Source: Reinekea forsetii
GTDB lineage: Bacteria > Pseudomonadota > Gammaproteobacteria > Pseudomonadales > Natronospirillaceae
Length of the DNA stretch: 64,000 nucleotides
Direction of reading: 5' to 3'
NCBI RefSeq assembly: GCF_018860385.1
Contig: NZ_JAHKPH010000008.1
Coordinates: 1-64,000 of the forward strand
Shown here: positions 1 to 8,193 of the stretch, in pieces
Layout: the number at the start of each line of letters is the position of its first letter
Numbering within the stretch: position 1 is the stretch's first letter
Translations under genes and position numbers: made by a program
Notes under the pieces: model-generated
Databases searched by the model: none
Told to the model about the DNA's origin: nothing
Seen by the model: only the letters and a program-made list of their open reading frames with translations

Positions 1-74
1 TAAGAGAGCTGTTCTAGTACCCAATTGCGTAAAGCGTGTGAGAGCAAAGCCTCCACGAGTTACACAACCAGTTT

Positions 75-191
75 GCTTGACGACCATAGAGCGTTGGAAC
101 CACCTGATCCCATACCGAACTCAGCAGTGAAACGACGTATCGCCGATGGTAGTGTGGGGTTTCCCCATGTGAGAGTAGGTCATCGTCAAGC
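75..191 (+). rRNA. rrf: 5S ribosomal RNA
   Basis: About 117 bases with the usual bacterial 5S landmarks: complementary ends (GCTTGACGACC at the start, GTCAAGC at the end), the conserved loop with CCATACCGAACTCAG, and the GAGAGTAGGTCATCG 3' part. The 74 bases before it are the 23S-5S spacer, so the window opens at the tail of an rRNA operon. Two short open frames overlapping it are chance. Exact ends are uncertain by a few bases. Confidence 0.95.
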
Positions 192-198
192 GCCAAAT

Positions 199-238
199 AA
201 ACCAAACAACCCAGCCTAGTGCTGGGTTTTTTGGTTTA
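199..238 (+). terminator. rRNA operon terminator
   Basis: A strong intrinsic terminator just after 5S: stem AACCCAGC / GCTGGGTT closed by a CTAGT-type loop and followed by a T run; outer bases AAACCAA / TTGGTTT extend the pairing. It ends the rRNA transcript. Confidence 0.9.
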
Positions 239-391
239 TGGCATTTGAAAATAGAGTCCTGCTCTCGAGTAGGGTGATGAAAGGTTGGCGAAGCCAAAGC
301 GGGCTACCTTAACGGTAGGGCGCTAGTGAAGAACGCACTGAGCTAGGCTCAGGGCCGGGCCATCGTCAAGTCTGCCCGCAGCCCGGCCAAA

Positions 392-428
392 TAAACCCAA
401 GAACCCAGCCTAGTGCTGGGTTTTTTGG
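392..428 (+). terminator. Second copy of the rRNA terminator
   Basis: The same stem (AACCCAGC / GCTGGGTT plus T run) appears again about 190 bases downstream. The similarity continues on both sides: CATCGTCAAG, the 3' end of 5S, precedes both copies (181-190 and 361-370), and GCATTTGAAAA follows both (241-251 and 435-445). It looks like a duplication of the 5S tail and terminator, with about 14 extra bases (CTGCCCGCAGCCCGG type) inserted in the second copy. No body of a second 5S gene remains. Confidence 0.85.
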
Positions 429-502
429 TTTATTGCATTTGAAAAGGTTTAGGGCTGCGGGCTGCGGGTAAGTTCAAAAGATTGAGTTCAGTGGCATGTT
501 GT

Positions 503-611
503 GCCGCGGCGGCAGTGTGGTTGCCCTCGGTCGCGGTGAATACGTCCCTGTACGCTTAAGTTCGCCATCCATGGCTCACATACCCGAGGTCAACCACACT
601 GCCACCACGGC
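503..611. repeat. Long inverted repeat in the rrn-distal intergenic region
   Basis: Arms at about 503-530 and 582-611 are near-complementary (core GGCAGTGTGGTT / AACCACACTGCC, with CCTCGG / CCGAGG inside). The interior holds the palindrome GCCATCCATGGC. Open frames here (for example 556-783 minus) have the low-quality translations typical of repetitive extragenic elements and are not called as genes. Confidence 0.7.
544..581 (+). repeat. Dispersed repeat copy A (GCCATCCATGG element)
   Basis: About 38 bases that match, in opposite orientation, the stretch at 842-880 (shared blocks TCCCTG, CGCTTAA, TTCGCCATCCATGGCTCA). From memory, elements with the CCATGGATGGCGAA core are common in intergenic regions of marine gammaproteobacteria and often give spurious proteins; the family assignment is not checked. 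Confidence 0.65.
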
Positions 612-841
612 TTGGGTCAGCCGAGGAATAGGGTATATCCATTGAATAACCTGTAGGAATCTTCGGAGCGCAGCGGAGAGATGATCTTTGAGCTGCAAGT
701 TTATAGCTGCAAGCTGCAAGTGAATGAAAAACCGTTGGCAAAATTGTTAATTTGCATCGTCTTAAAACATCGCGTCTACGCAATAAAGAATACGAAAGTG
801 GCAGCTTATAAAGCTTTGAGGGTGTGGGTGGGTTGAGCGGA

Positions 842-880
842 TATCTGAGCCATGGATGGCGAAGTTAAGCGGCGCAGGGA
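842..880 (-). repeat. Dispersed repeat copy B, inverted relative to copy A
   Basis: Reverse complement matches 544-581 over about 38 bases with a few mismatches. It lies upstream of the 43-bp tandem repeat. The 106-codon frame over this area (762-1082 minus) is a product of the repeat and is not called. Confidence 0.65.
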
Positions 881-921
881 TGCGCGCACAGCGACCGCTC
901 AAGCCATCCACACCCCCAAGG

Positions 922-1020
922 CGACCACTGGCACTGAAAGCACCAAGCCGTAGTACCCAAAAGACGACCACTGGCACTGAAAGCACCAAGCCGCAGTACT
1001 CAAAAGACGACCACTGGCAC
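922..1020. repeat. 43-bp tandem repeat, about 2.3 copies
   Basis: CGACCACTGGCACTGAAAGC begins at 922 and 965, and a third partial copy (CGACCACTGGCAC) begins at 1008, a constant period of 43. Units one and two differ at only a few positions. The whole 240-1050 stretch has no credible gene; it consists of the terminator duplication, inverted repeats and this array. Confidence 0.85.
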
Positions 1021-1054
1021 CTGAGGTAACCCTGTTGGTTCCACACCCACAGAT

Positions 1055-2059
1055 CTATTGGCTTAGGAGTTTTGCGGCCCATTGTGTGTCAGGATGGATT
1101 TCTAGGCCAATCTTAATAACTACTGTTAGTGGTATTGCTAGTAGCATGCCTACTGGCCCTAGTATCCAACCCCAAAAAACTAGTGAGAGGAATACAATTA
1201 GTGGGGATATATCTAAGGTACGGCCCATTAATTTTGGCTCAATGAAGTTGCCAATGACCATGTTGATTCCGACAAAGCCTGTTAATGAGATTAAAAACCC
1301 AGGTAGTCCTAGCTGGATGCTGGCGAGTAAGACTGGTGGAATGGCGGCGAGCATAGAACCAATGTTGGGGACGAAATTCATTAGAAACGCTAACGTTCCC
1401 CAAATAACAGGGTAATCAACGCCTAATAACCACAGGAATATTCCGACGATTAAACCGGTAGCAATACTTATTAACGTTTTGATCAACAGGTAGCGCTGAA
1501 CGAGTTTAGAAAAACGTTTTACATAATTAATGGTTAAATCATCGCCTAGGGCGAAAGTAACTTTTTTGGCAGCACTTTGCGCTTCATAAAGTGAAAAGAT
1601 AAGGGTAAATAAAACTAAAACGATGGCCGTGAGAAAACTACCAATGCTTGAGAACAATGTACCGGCAAAACTTAGCAGTCTTTCTGTAGGTCGTAGCTCA
1701 TCAATGTATTGCTGAACATCATTGGTGATCCATGGCGCTGATTCTCGTAAGGTGGTTAGCCACTTTTCAACCTGAACAGTATAGGTCGGAAAGTTATTGA
1801 TGAAATCACCGCTCGACGCAGCAACTATAGAGCCAACGCCGTAGAAAAAGGTAAAAACTAGTCCGACCATTAAGGTGATAGACAGCCCCAAAGGTACGCG
1901 CAAGCGCCTTAATAAAGCTACGCCAGGGTTAGTAAGCAATGCCAAGAAGAAGGCAATTAAAACTGGAACTATGATGGGTTGTGCGATTTTAACGCCCGCA
2001 ATGATAATGACGATAGACGCGCAGGAGATTAAAAACCGAGTGGTAGGTGAATCTAACAT
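1055..2059 (-). CDS. AI-2E family transporter (PerM/YdiK/TqsA type)
   Basis: A 334-residue inner-membrane protein. Hydrophobic segments lie near residues 8-40 and 60-85, then a soluble stretch of about 70 residues (100-140 region), then a run of membrane segments from about 155 to the end. This pattern, the length and the sequence style (VPVLIAFFLALLTNP near the N-terminus, FVPNIGSMLAAIPP in the second half) fit the AI-2E exporter/PerM superfamily. Members include TqsA, which exports autoinducer-2, and sodium/proton antiporters, so the substrate cannot be read from sequence. The ATG at 2059 has AGGA upstream. It stands alone on the minus strand. Confidence 0.85.
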   Translation of the reverse strand: MLDSPTTRFLISCASIVIIIAGVKIAQPIIVPVLIAFFLALLTNPGVALLRRLRVPLGLSITLMVGLVFTFFYGVGSIVAASSGDFINNFPTYTVQVEKWLTTLRESAPWITNDVQQYIDELRPTERLLSFAGTLFSSIGSFLTAIVLVLFTLIFSLYEAQSAAKKVTFALGDDLTINYVKRFSKLVQRYLLIKTLISIATGLIVGIFLWLLGVDYPVIWGTLAFLMNFVPNIGSMLAAIPPVLLASIQLGLPGFLISLTGFVGINMVIGNFIEPKLMGRTLDISPLIVFLSLVFWGWILGPVGMLLAIPLTVVIKIGLEIHPDTQWAAKLLSQ

Positions 2060-2153
2060 AGCTTTCCTAAACAGATTGAATCAGTTATTTCCGATACCAT
2101 ACATGACAAAAAAGTCACTGCCAATTTAGTCACCGAAAGTTTAATAACGCGCC

Positions 2154-2903
2154 TTAATATTTATTAGAAGTAAGTCCCAATGTCTGTACTGGTACTTTGT
2201 CAGTAAGATCGGATGAGACTTTGGATACACGAAAGGTATCTCGACAAGCATCCATGGTTAATAAGGGTTCAAAGTCAGAAAAGGGCCTATTCGGATCGAT
2301 CCAGTCGAGTATTTCACTGGGTCTTAGAATAAGCGGGAATGATTTTGCATGGATATCTAAAAATTCATTATGAGGTGGTAAAGTAATAATTGAAGTGTTT
2401 ACTTGAGGGTATCCGTGTTGATCAAGTCTTAATTTTGAGACTGCGCCAAAAAGCATCAGCCCTTCTGTCGCAGGCTCAATTAAGTGCTGTACTTTTCGAG
2501 TCGGTTGCATTTTTTTTGAGTCTAAGCCCATACTTATGCAATCTGAATATTTTAGCTCGCCCTTATAAATAGGCTGCCACTCGCAAAAACCAGAACCGAT
2601 AACAATACTCTTAACACTGCGTGGTTTTTGTACATGAAGTGGTGATTTACCCACCTTGCTGCTTTTAGAATTAAAGCTTGTGATTTTTGAATTAACCGAA
2701 CCATCGGGGTGTGTCGCTAGCCACCAAGTAGAGCCCATTAATTTTGGACCAGCTTTAGAAGGCACCATGGTCAGAACTTTATCGGTAGGGCGAAGATGCG
2801 GGTGTCGAATAATGTCAGAAATTTCGTCAGGCTGGTAACCTGCTATTTGAAAAAGGGGCAATAAAAGTGGGAAATCTGTTACGTTATAAATATATCCACA
2901 CAT
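2154..2903 (-). CDS. SOS response-associated peptidase (SRAP/YedK/HMCES family)
   Basis: 249 residues starting Met-Cys-Gly; Cys2 becomes the N-terminal residue and in this family forms a thiazolidine crosslink with abasic sites in single-stranded DNA, protecting them. The other expected residues are visible: Asn78 (in FNSKSSKV), Glu108 (GFCEWQ) and His185 (DIHAKSFPLIL). The sequence is divergent from E. coli YedK, for example MCGY instead of MCGR. A GGGGG ribosome site precedes the ATG. It lies 15 bp after the thiamine-kinase-like gene on the same strand and is probably cotranscribed. No LexA box is seen directly upstream. Confidence 0.85.
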   Translation of the reverse strand: MCGYIYNVTDFPLLLPLFQIAGYQPDEISDIIRHPHLRPTDKVLTMVPSKAGPKLMGSTWWLATHPDGSVNSKITSFNSKSSKVGKSPLHVQKPRSVKSIVIGSGFCEWQPIYKGELKYSDCISMGLDSKKMQPTRKVQHLIEPATEGLMLFGAVSKLRLDQHGYPQVNTSIITLPPHNEFLDIHAKSFPLILRPSEILDWIDPNRPFSDFEPLLTMDACRDTFRVSKVSSDLTDKVPVQTLGLTSNKY

Positions 2904-2918
2904 ATTAAACCCCCAGCT

Positions 2919-3707
2919 TTAGGCTATTGACCATTTATTAACGAATTCTTGCTGTTTTTGAGCTGTGCTATTTTTTGGGAATCTTACTTGGTACCAGAGT
3001 ATAGACATCGCTTCGACAAGTGGAAGCAAAGGTTGGAGTTGTTCATGAGATATACCAAGCTTATTAAGGCAATAAGATCTTTGTTCTAAATCTAAGTTAA
3101 ATCCTAGAATAAAGCAGGCAATGTCGACTAATGGGTCTCCTGGAGCCGCATATTCCCAATCGTTCAGAAGAAGGCCAGTGTTGTTTTTATATAGGTTCCC
3201 TACATGCCAGTCGTGATGACAAAGGACCAATATTTCAGGCAATTGATAAGCTTGAGTATAGTCCTTTAAAGTCGACGAAAACTCGTTTGACAATGCCGTA
3301 GACTGTTTTTGCAAGCGCGCTAATTGTAATGTGATATCTAAGGGGGAGGCGGTTAAAGCCGTAATATCATAGTGATGAACGTGTTTTAAAAGGTTTAATA
3401 TACAGTCAAGGTCGTTCTCAACAGAGAGGGGTAAAGCTGATATCCAAGGTGTAACAAGGTAATCTGCAGTGGCCAATTCAGGGTGCAAGCACCAAGAAGC
3501 ACTTTGTAAATGTTGTAAAATAGCAATTTCTCTATCTCTATCAATACCTAGGTTTTTGGCTTTAGATGAGTTAATCCTTACAGCAAATTGCCCATTTGGC
3601 GATTCAAGTTGATATAGGCGATTTGTTAAACTGCTTTCTAGGCGCTTTATACTGATGTTCTCAGTGAATAGGTCTGTTAATTCTCTTAAAATATGATCCA
3701 GTAACAT
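2919..3707 (-). CDS. thiK: Phosphotransferase, probable thiamine kinase
   Basis: About 262 residues from the ATG at 3707. An aminoglycoside/choline kinase fold is shown by CHHDWHVGN (catalytic Asp166, Asn171) and the metal-binding Asp183 in LLNDWEYA. An N-terminal SLTNRLYQL stretch resembles ThiK/LicA proteins. Divergence from riboswitch-controlled thiBPQ argues for thiamine kinase, which makes thiamine monophosphate from imported thiamine. The open frame continues to 3785, but that extension would run into the TPP aptamer on the other strand, so the shorter start is preferred; its ribosome site is weak. Choline or another amino-alcohol substrate remains possible. Confidence 0.75.
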   Translation of the reverse strand: MLLDHILRELTDLFTENISIKRLESSLTNRLYQLESPNGQFAVRINSSKAKNLGIDRDREIAILQHLQSASWCLHPELATADYLVTPWISALPLSVENDLDCILNLLKHVHHYDITALTASPLDITLQLARLQKQSTALSNEFSSTLKDYTQAYQLPEILVLCHHDWHVGNLYKNNTGLLLNDWEYAAPGDPLVDIACFILGFNLDLEQRSYCLNKLGISHEQLQPLLPLVEAMSILWYQVRFPKNSTAQKQQEFVNKWSIA

Positions 3708-3753
3708 CAAAGGCTCTAGGTTTTCATTAAAAAGTCTGTAAACTATGCCTCGT

Positions 3754-3843
3754 TCTTGCCGGGGTGCCAAGCAAATCAATTGCAATGTGCTGAGAAAAAC
3801 CCGTTGAACCTGAACCAGTTTGTACTGGCGTAGGGAGCAAAGA
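3754..3843 (+). promoter_or_regulatory. TPP riboswitch (THI element)
   Basis: Conserved TPP aptamer blocks appear in order: GGGGTGCC, a small P3 hairpin (GCAAATCAATTGC), GTGCTGAGAAAAACCC, GTTGAACCTGA, then ACTGGCGTAGGGAGCAA. TTGC at the start can pair with GCAA at the end as P1. AGGGAG (about 3832) can also pair with CTCCCT (about 3873), a possible expression platform; no clear T run follows, so the mode of control (translational or Rho-linked) is open. It lies about 90 bp before thiB and should lower expression when TPP is plentiful. Confidence 0.95.
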
Positions 3844-3933
3844 CTTCAATTAATGAAATCGTCTGTGCAACTCTCCCTCATCTATTCTTAGATACGCTGG
3901 TGTCAATGATTATTGATACAGGATTACGAATAC

Positions 3934-4923
3934 ATGAATAAAACCACTTTATTTTCAAGCTTAGTATTAGCCGCCAGTGCTTCAGTGTTTTCAGCTGAAA
4001 GTAATTTGACTGTATATACCTATGAGTCATTTACCAGTGAGTGGGGCCCAGGTCCAGCATTAGAAAAAGCCTTTGAAGCCCAATGCAATTGCAATGTTGA
4101 CTTTGTTGGATTAGAAGATGGTGTTGCATTGCTAAATCGCCTAAAACTTGAAGGGAAGCAAAGCCAGGCCGATATAATTTTGGGCATAGATGATGCCTTG
4201 GTAGCCGAAGCTAAAGCGTTAGGTTTAATTGCAGATTCTGGAGTTGATCTTTCAAAATTAAGCTTGCCTTATGAGTGGAGCGACTCAAAATTTGTACCTT
4301 ATGATTACGGGCATTTTGCGTTTGTTTATGATCAAACTAAGCTTAAAAACGTACCAACCTCACTTAAGGAACTGGTAGAAGAAAGCGAGGTAAGTATTAT
4401 TTATCAAGACCCTCGAGTAAGTACTCCTGGTCAAGGCTTGATGCTCTGGATGAAATCGGTTTATGGTGAGAAAGCCAATGAAGCATGGCAACAACTTCAG
4501 GCGAAAGCGGTGACCGTGACTCCAGGCTGGAGTGAAGCCTATGCGTTGTTTTTAGAAGGGCAAAGTGACATGGTGTTAAGTTATGTCACGTCACCCGCCT
4601 ACCACATGACTTGGGATGATACGGACAAGTATCAGGCCGCTCAGTTCTCAGAAGGTCACTACACGCAAATCGAAGTAGCGGCGGCGTTAGAATCCAGTGC
4701 GAATATAGAGCTGGCGCGTGAGTTTTTGAGTTTTCTAGTGACAAAACCAGCGCAAGATGTTTTTGCAGGAACAAACTGGATGTGGCCAGTGTTAGAAAAT
4801 GCAGAGAAACCAGAAGCATTTGATCAGTTATTTAGCCCGTCTTCTTTGTACTTTAGCAGTGAAGAAGTGTTAGCTAATCGAAGAGATTGGGTTAAAGAGT
4901 GGCGTAATGCCGCGAGTCAGTAA
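3934..4923 (+). CDS. thiB: Thiamine ABC transporter, periplasmic substrate-binding protein
   Basis: 329 residues. An N-terminal signal peptide (MNKTTLFSSLVLAASASVFSA) precedes NLTVYTYESFTSEWGPGP, the usual start of mature ThiB/TbpA. The body matches a Fe3+/thiamine-type periplasmic binding protein, with PGWSEAYALFLEGQSDMVLSY late in the chain. The ATG at 3934 (AGGA about 11 bp upstream) is preferred over an in-frame TTG at 3913. It is the first gene after the TPP riboswitch and overlaps thiP by 17 bp. It binds thiamine and probably its phosphates and delivers them to ThiPQ. Confidence 0.93.
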   Translation: MNKTTLFSSLVLAASASVFSAESNLTVYTYESFTSEWGPGPALEKAFEAQCNCNVDFVGLEDGVALLNRLKLEGKQSQADIILGIDDALVAEAKALGLIADSGVDLSKLSLPYEWSDSKFVPYDYGHFAFVYDQTKLKNVPTSLKELVEESEVSIIYQDPRVSTPGQGLMLWMKSVYGEKANEAWQQLQAKAVTVTPGWSEAYALFLEGQSDMVLSYVTSPAYHMTWDDTDKYQAAQFSEGHYTQIEVAAALESSANIELAREFLSFLVTKPAQDVFAGTNWMWPVLENAEKPEAFDQLFSPSSLYFSSEEVLANRRDWVKEWRNAASQ

Positions 4924-6409
4924 TCGCTTTCTTTTGAACGCCAACCGAGTAGCCATGTCGTTGATGCTGGCTACTCTGGTCTTTGCCTGTATAGGGCTAT
5001 TCTTACACCCTGGTCAAGGCTATCCTTTAGCTTCATATTTTGATGCTTGGATGCTACGCATTATTCAATTTTCACTCGTTCAAGCCTTTTTATCAGCCTT
5101 TATTTCTGTCTTGTTTGCCATCCCATTTGCGTTAATCCTATCTTCAAAAACTTTTCGATTTAATTGGATCATCAAAGCTTTATTAAACCTATTTTTTATT
5201 ATGCCAGTACTGACCATTGTGTTATCGGTTATTTCATTTTATGGCAATTGGGTACCTATATTTAGTATCGTCGGCATTGTGTTGGCTCATGTAATGCTAA
5301 ATTTACCTTATGCGTTGAGAATATTTTGGCAGCGCTTGGATCGTATATCCCTTGAGCACAAGCTGCTTGCACAAAGCATTGGTATGAGCCCGTTTCAACA
5401 GTTTAAAGTATTGCAGTGGCCAGTTATCTTGTCGGCCTTAAAACCTGTGTTTGTAATCGTGTTTTTATTTTGCTTTAGTAGTTTTACTATTGTACTTACC
5501 TTAGGCGGCGGACCTGCCAATACCAATTTGGAAGTGGCAATCTATCAAGCGCTGAAATTTGATTTTGATCCTAAAGGTGCCGCAATTTATGCATTGGTGC
5601 ATGGTGTTTTTGCCGTGATCATGATGCTTACATTAGGTCGCCGAAAAGAATTTAGTTTTGAATTTTCTCGCACTGAGCCATCAGCGGCGGACTGGCCAAA
5701 TATGGTGCAATGCATTGCCTTAGGCTTCTTAGCAATAGTGCTGGGAGCTCCTCTGGTTAGTCTAACCTTACAATCTTTTAGTCAGCCATTTGAATGGCCT
5801 AACCAACTTTTAACCGCGATATCTAATAGCCTCGTTATCGCCTTCCTAAGCGCGGTGTCGGCCGTCGTGCTTGCATTAGCTCGTTGCGGAAGCCAAGATA
5901 CGAAAGTGAATCGAGTGTTGGATTTCGGTGTTCTGTTGATTCCTACCATGGTTATATTGACGGGTTTATTTCTGCTGGCTATGAAGTTTGGTGTGGCCTA
6001 TGACATTACTTGGCCATTGATCATATGGATGAATGCGATGATGGCGTTGCCGTTTATTTCGAATCCAATCCATTCACGTTTTCGTATCGCGAAGAAGCGT
6101 TATCAGCCTTTAGTTAGCACTCTTTCAATCTCAGAAGTGGCCGTCGTCAAATTTGTATATTGGCCCATTTTAAAGTCAAGTTTGCCGTGGGCTTTTGCGC
6201 TTTCAATGGTGTTAAGTGTTGGAGATCTCGGCGTTGCAGCGCTTGTCGGGTCGGCTCAATTTACAACCTTGCCGATATTGATTTATCAGGCTATGGGAAG
6301 TTATCAAATGGTTTTAGCCTCTCAATTATCGGCCTTGCTACTGTTCATAAGCTTAGCCATATTGATGTTTGGTGAATGGTTCAGTGAGGAAAAACATGTT
6401 AGACGTTGA
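4907..6409 (+). CDS. thiP: Thiamine ABC transporter, permease
   Basis: A 500-residue fused permease with about 12 membrane segments and two binding-protein-dependent transport domains. An EAA-type loop is seen in each half (LLAQSIGMSPFQQFKVLQWP near residue 160, VSTLSISEVAVVKFVYWP near 400). Two halves in one chain is normal for ThiP. The start overlaps the end of thiB, and the end overlaps thiQ by 14 bp, which implies translational coupling. Confidence 0.92.
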   Translation: MPRVSNRFLLNANRVAMSLMLATLVFACIGLFLHPGQGYPLASYFDAWMLRIIQFSLVQAFLSAFISVLFAIPFALILSSKTFRFNWIIKALLNLFFIMPVLTIVLSVISFYGNWVPIFSIVGIVLAHVMLNLPYALRIFWQRLDRISLEHKLLAQSIGMSPFQQFKVLQWPVILSALKPVFVIVFLFCFSSFTIVLTLGGGPANTNLEVAIYQALKFDFDPKGAAIYALVHGVFAVIMMLTLGRRKEFSFEFSRTEPSAADWPNMVQCIALGFLAIVLGAPLVSLTLQSFSQPFEWPNQLLTAISNSLVIAFLSAVSAVVLALARCGSQDTKVNRVLDFGVLLIPTMVILTGLFLLAMKFGVAYDITWPLIIWMNAMMALPFISNPIHSRFRIAKKRYQPLVSTLSISEVAVVKFVYWPILKSSLPWAFALSMVLSVGDLGVAALVGSAQFTTLPILIYQAMGSYQMVLASQLSALLLFISLAILMFGEWFSEEKHVRR

Positions 6410-7040
6410 AAACCTTCAAGTTACTCTCGCTAATTTGGGCTTTCGTTGGAATTTTAAGTTACCCGAAGGTAGCTTTTTAGCCGTGACCGGTTCCAGTGGC
6501 GTAGGAAAATCTACTCTTTTAAAATCTTTAATCGGGATGCAACGTCGGCAGACTGGCACCGTAAGGTGGAAGGGCAAGGAGTGCAATGTTGAAGCAACCG
6601 GCTTGCAACCATTTGGGATGTTGTTCCAAAAAGATAATGTTTTTGATCATTTGAGTGTGGAACGAAATTTATCTTTTGGGCTAAGCGCCAATGGCAAGTT
6701 GAAAAGCGAGCAGTATCAACTACTGGAAAGTGCGGCCAGACGCTTTGGCATATTAGACCAGCTTTCTAAGCGAGCCTCTAGCTTATCTGGTGGGCAGCAG
6801 CAGCGCGTTGCTCTGGCTCGTGTATTTCTTCAAAATAAGCCGGTGTTATTGCTTGATGAGCCCTTTGCATCGCTAGACCCAGATTTGCGACAAGATGGAT
6901 TGAAATGGGTGCTGGAGTTGCAACGAGAACAAGGTGCGACCATTATTATGGTGACTCACCATTTAAGTGAGGTGGAGCATGTAGCGCAGTATCAATTAGA
7001 GGGGCTGTCGGCTAGCCATTGGGCGTTCTCGTCATTATAA
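6396..7040 (+). CDS. thiQ: Thiamine ABC transporter, ATP-binding protein
   Basis: 214 residues from the ATG at 6396, which has a GTGAGGA ribosome site; an in-frame upstream start at 6369 lies inside thiP and lacks one. Walker A TGSSGVGKST (31-40), ABC signature LSGGQQQRVALAR (130-142), Walker B VLLLDEP (150-156) and the switch His in MVTHHLSEVE are all present, so the ATPase should be active. It completes ThiBPQ. Confidence 0.93.
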   Translation: MLDVENLQVTLANLGFRWNFKLPEGSFLAVTGSSGVGKSTLLKSLIGMQRRQTGTVRWKGKECNVEATGLQPFGMLFQKDNVFDHLSVERNLSFGLSANGKLKSEQYQLLESAARRFGILDQLSKRASSLSGGQQQRVALARVFLQNKPVLLLDEPFASLDPDLRQDGLKWVLELQREQGATIIMVTHHLSEVEHVAQYQLEGLSASHWAFSSL

Positions 7041-7068
7041 AGTAGAACAAAGTAAGGTTTGTATAGGT

Positions 7069-8193
7069 ATGAAAATAGGTTTCATTGTGAACCCTTGGTC
7101 CGGTATCGGTGGTTCGGTTGCGTTAAAAGGCAGCGATGGAAAAACCATTCGAGAGCAAGCCATTAAGCTCGGTGCAACTCAAAAAGCGATGGCAAAAGCC
7201 AGGGTTATGATCGAGACATTTTTAGCACAGAGTAATGATCAAACCCATAGCTGGTTCAGCGCTCAAGGTGACCTTGGTGGCTCTATTCTTAAGCAGTACG
7301 ATATAGAGTCCTTTTCTTTATATCCTGAGGAACTTCCCGATCAAACCGAATCTCAAGATACTCGAAATATAGTGGCGTGGCTTGTTAGCTGTGGCGTCGA
7401 TATTATTGTCTTTGCCGGCGGTGATGGAACCGCGCGCGATGTGTGTTCGGTTGTTCAAGATAACATACCAGTTCTTGGTATTCCTACCGGAGTGAAAATT
7501 CATTCTGGTGTCTTCGCTGTAACACCGCATGCCGCGGGCGAGGTGATGGCTGGGCTAGTCCAAGGTCATTTAACGGATTTACGCTTAGAAGAAGTTCGAG
7601 ACATTGATGAAGATGCCTTCAGAGAGAATCGAGTGGCCTCAAAATACTACGGCGAGATGAAGGTGCCGGTCAGCGCGCAATTTATGCAGCATGTTAAAGT
7701 GGGTGGGATCGAGCAAGAAGACCTAGTACTAAACGATATTGCTGAATGGTTAGATGAAACCAGCGAATCAGAAGTCGTTTATTTAATGGGCAGTGGAAAA
7801 ACGATCGACTTTTTGATGCAACAAGTTGGCGTAAGCAATACTTTGCTTGGCGTAGATGCTGTATTAAACAGAACACTCTTAAAAGCCGATTGCACTGAGC
7901 AAGATATTTTAGCAATACTAAAAACCCACAAGGTGAAACTTGTCATCAGTATTATTGGTGGGCAAGGTCATATTTTTGGGCGTGGAAACCATCAATTTAG
8001 CCCCAATGTGTTAAAAACAGTCGGTAAGGCAAGTGTAATTGTAATTGGCACCAAGGCAAAATTAAGATCATTAGAGGGTCGACCATTAATAATCGACAGT
8101 GGTGATAGGGCTCTAGATTTAGAATGGACTGGACTGATTACCCTTCTTACGGGTTACAATGACGAAGTTTTATATCCTTTGGTATCACAATGA
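7069..8193 (+). CDS. ATP-NAD kinase family protein (COG3199-like)
   Basis: 374 residues. The diacylglycerol/NAD kinase signature GGDGT is at 117-121 (IIVFAGGDGTARDV), preceded by an N-terminal KIGFIVNPWSGIGGSVALKG typical of the long NAD-kinase-like family seen in pseudomonads and archaea. Housekeeping NadK is shorter, so this is probably a paralogue whose substrate (NAD or another dinucleotide or polyol) is not known. It begins 28 bp after thiQ and its stop overlaps the next start (ATGA), so it may lie under the same TPP riboswitch. Confidence 0.8.
   Translation: MKIGFIVNPWSGIGGSVALKGSDGKTIREQAIKLGATQKAMAKARVMIETFLAQSNDQTHSWFSAQGDLGGSILKQYDIESFSLYPEELPDQTESQDTRNIVAWLVSCGVDIIVFAGGDGTARDVCSVVQDNIPVLGIPTGVKIHSGVFAVTPHAAGEVMAGLVQGHLTDLRLEEVRDIDEDAFRENRVASKYYGEMKVPVSAQFMQHVKVGGIEQEDLVLNDIAEWLDETSESEVVYLMGSGKTIDFLMQQVGVSNTLLGVDAVLNRTLLKADCTEQDILAILKTHKVKLVISIIGGQGHIFGRGNHQFSPNVLKTVGKASVIVIGTKAKLRSLEGRPLIIDSGDRALDLEWTGLITLLTGYNDEVLYPLVSQ

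Noticed and set aside
25-219. Open frames on both strands over the 5S region
   Set aside because: They coincide with the 5S rRNA and its terminator and have no coding features.
556-1082. Minus-strand frames of 75 and 106 codons
   Set aside because: They lie in inverted, dispersed and tandem repeats; the translations look like known artefacts of extragenic elements and have no ribosome site.
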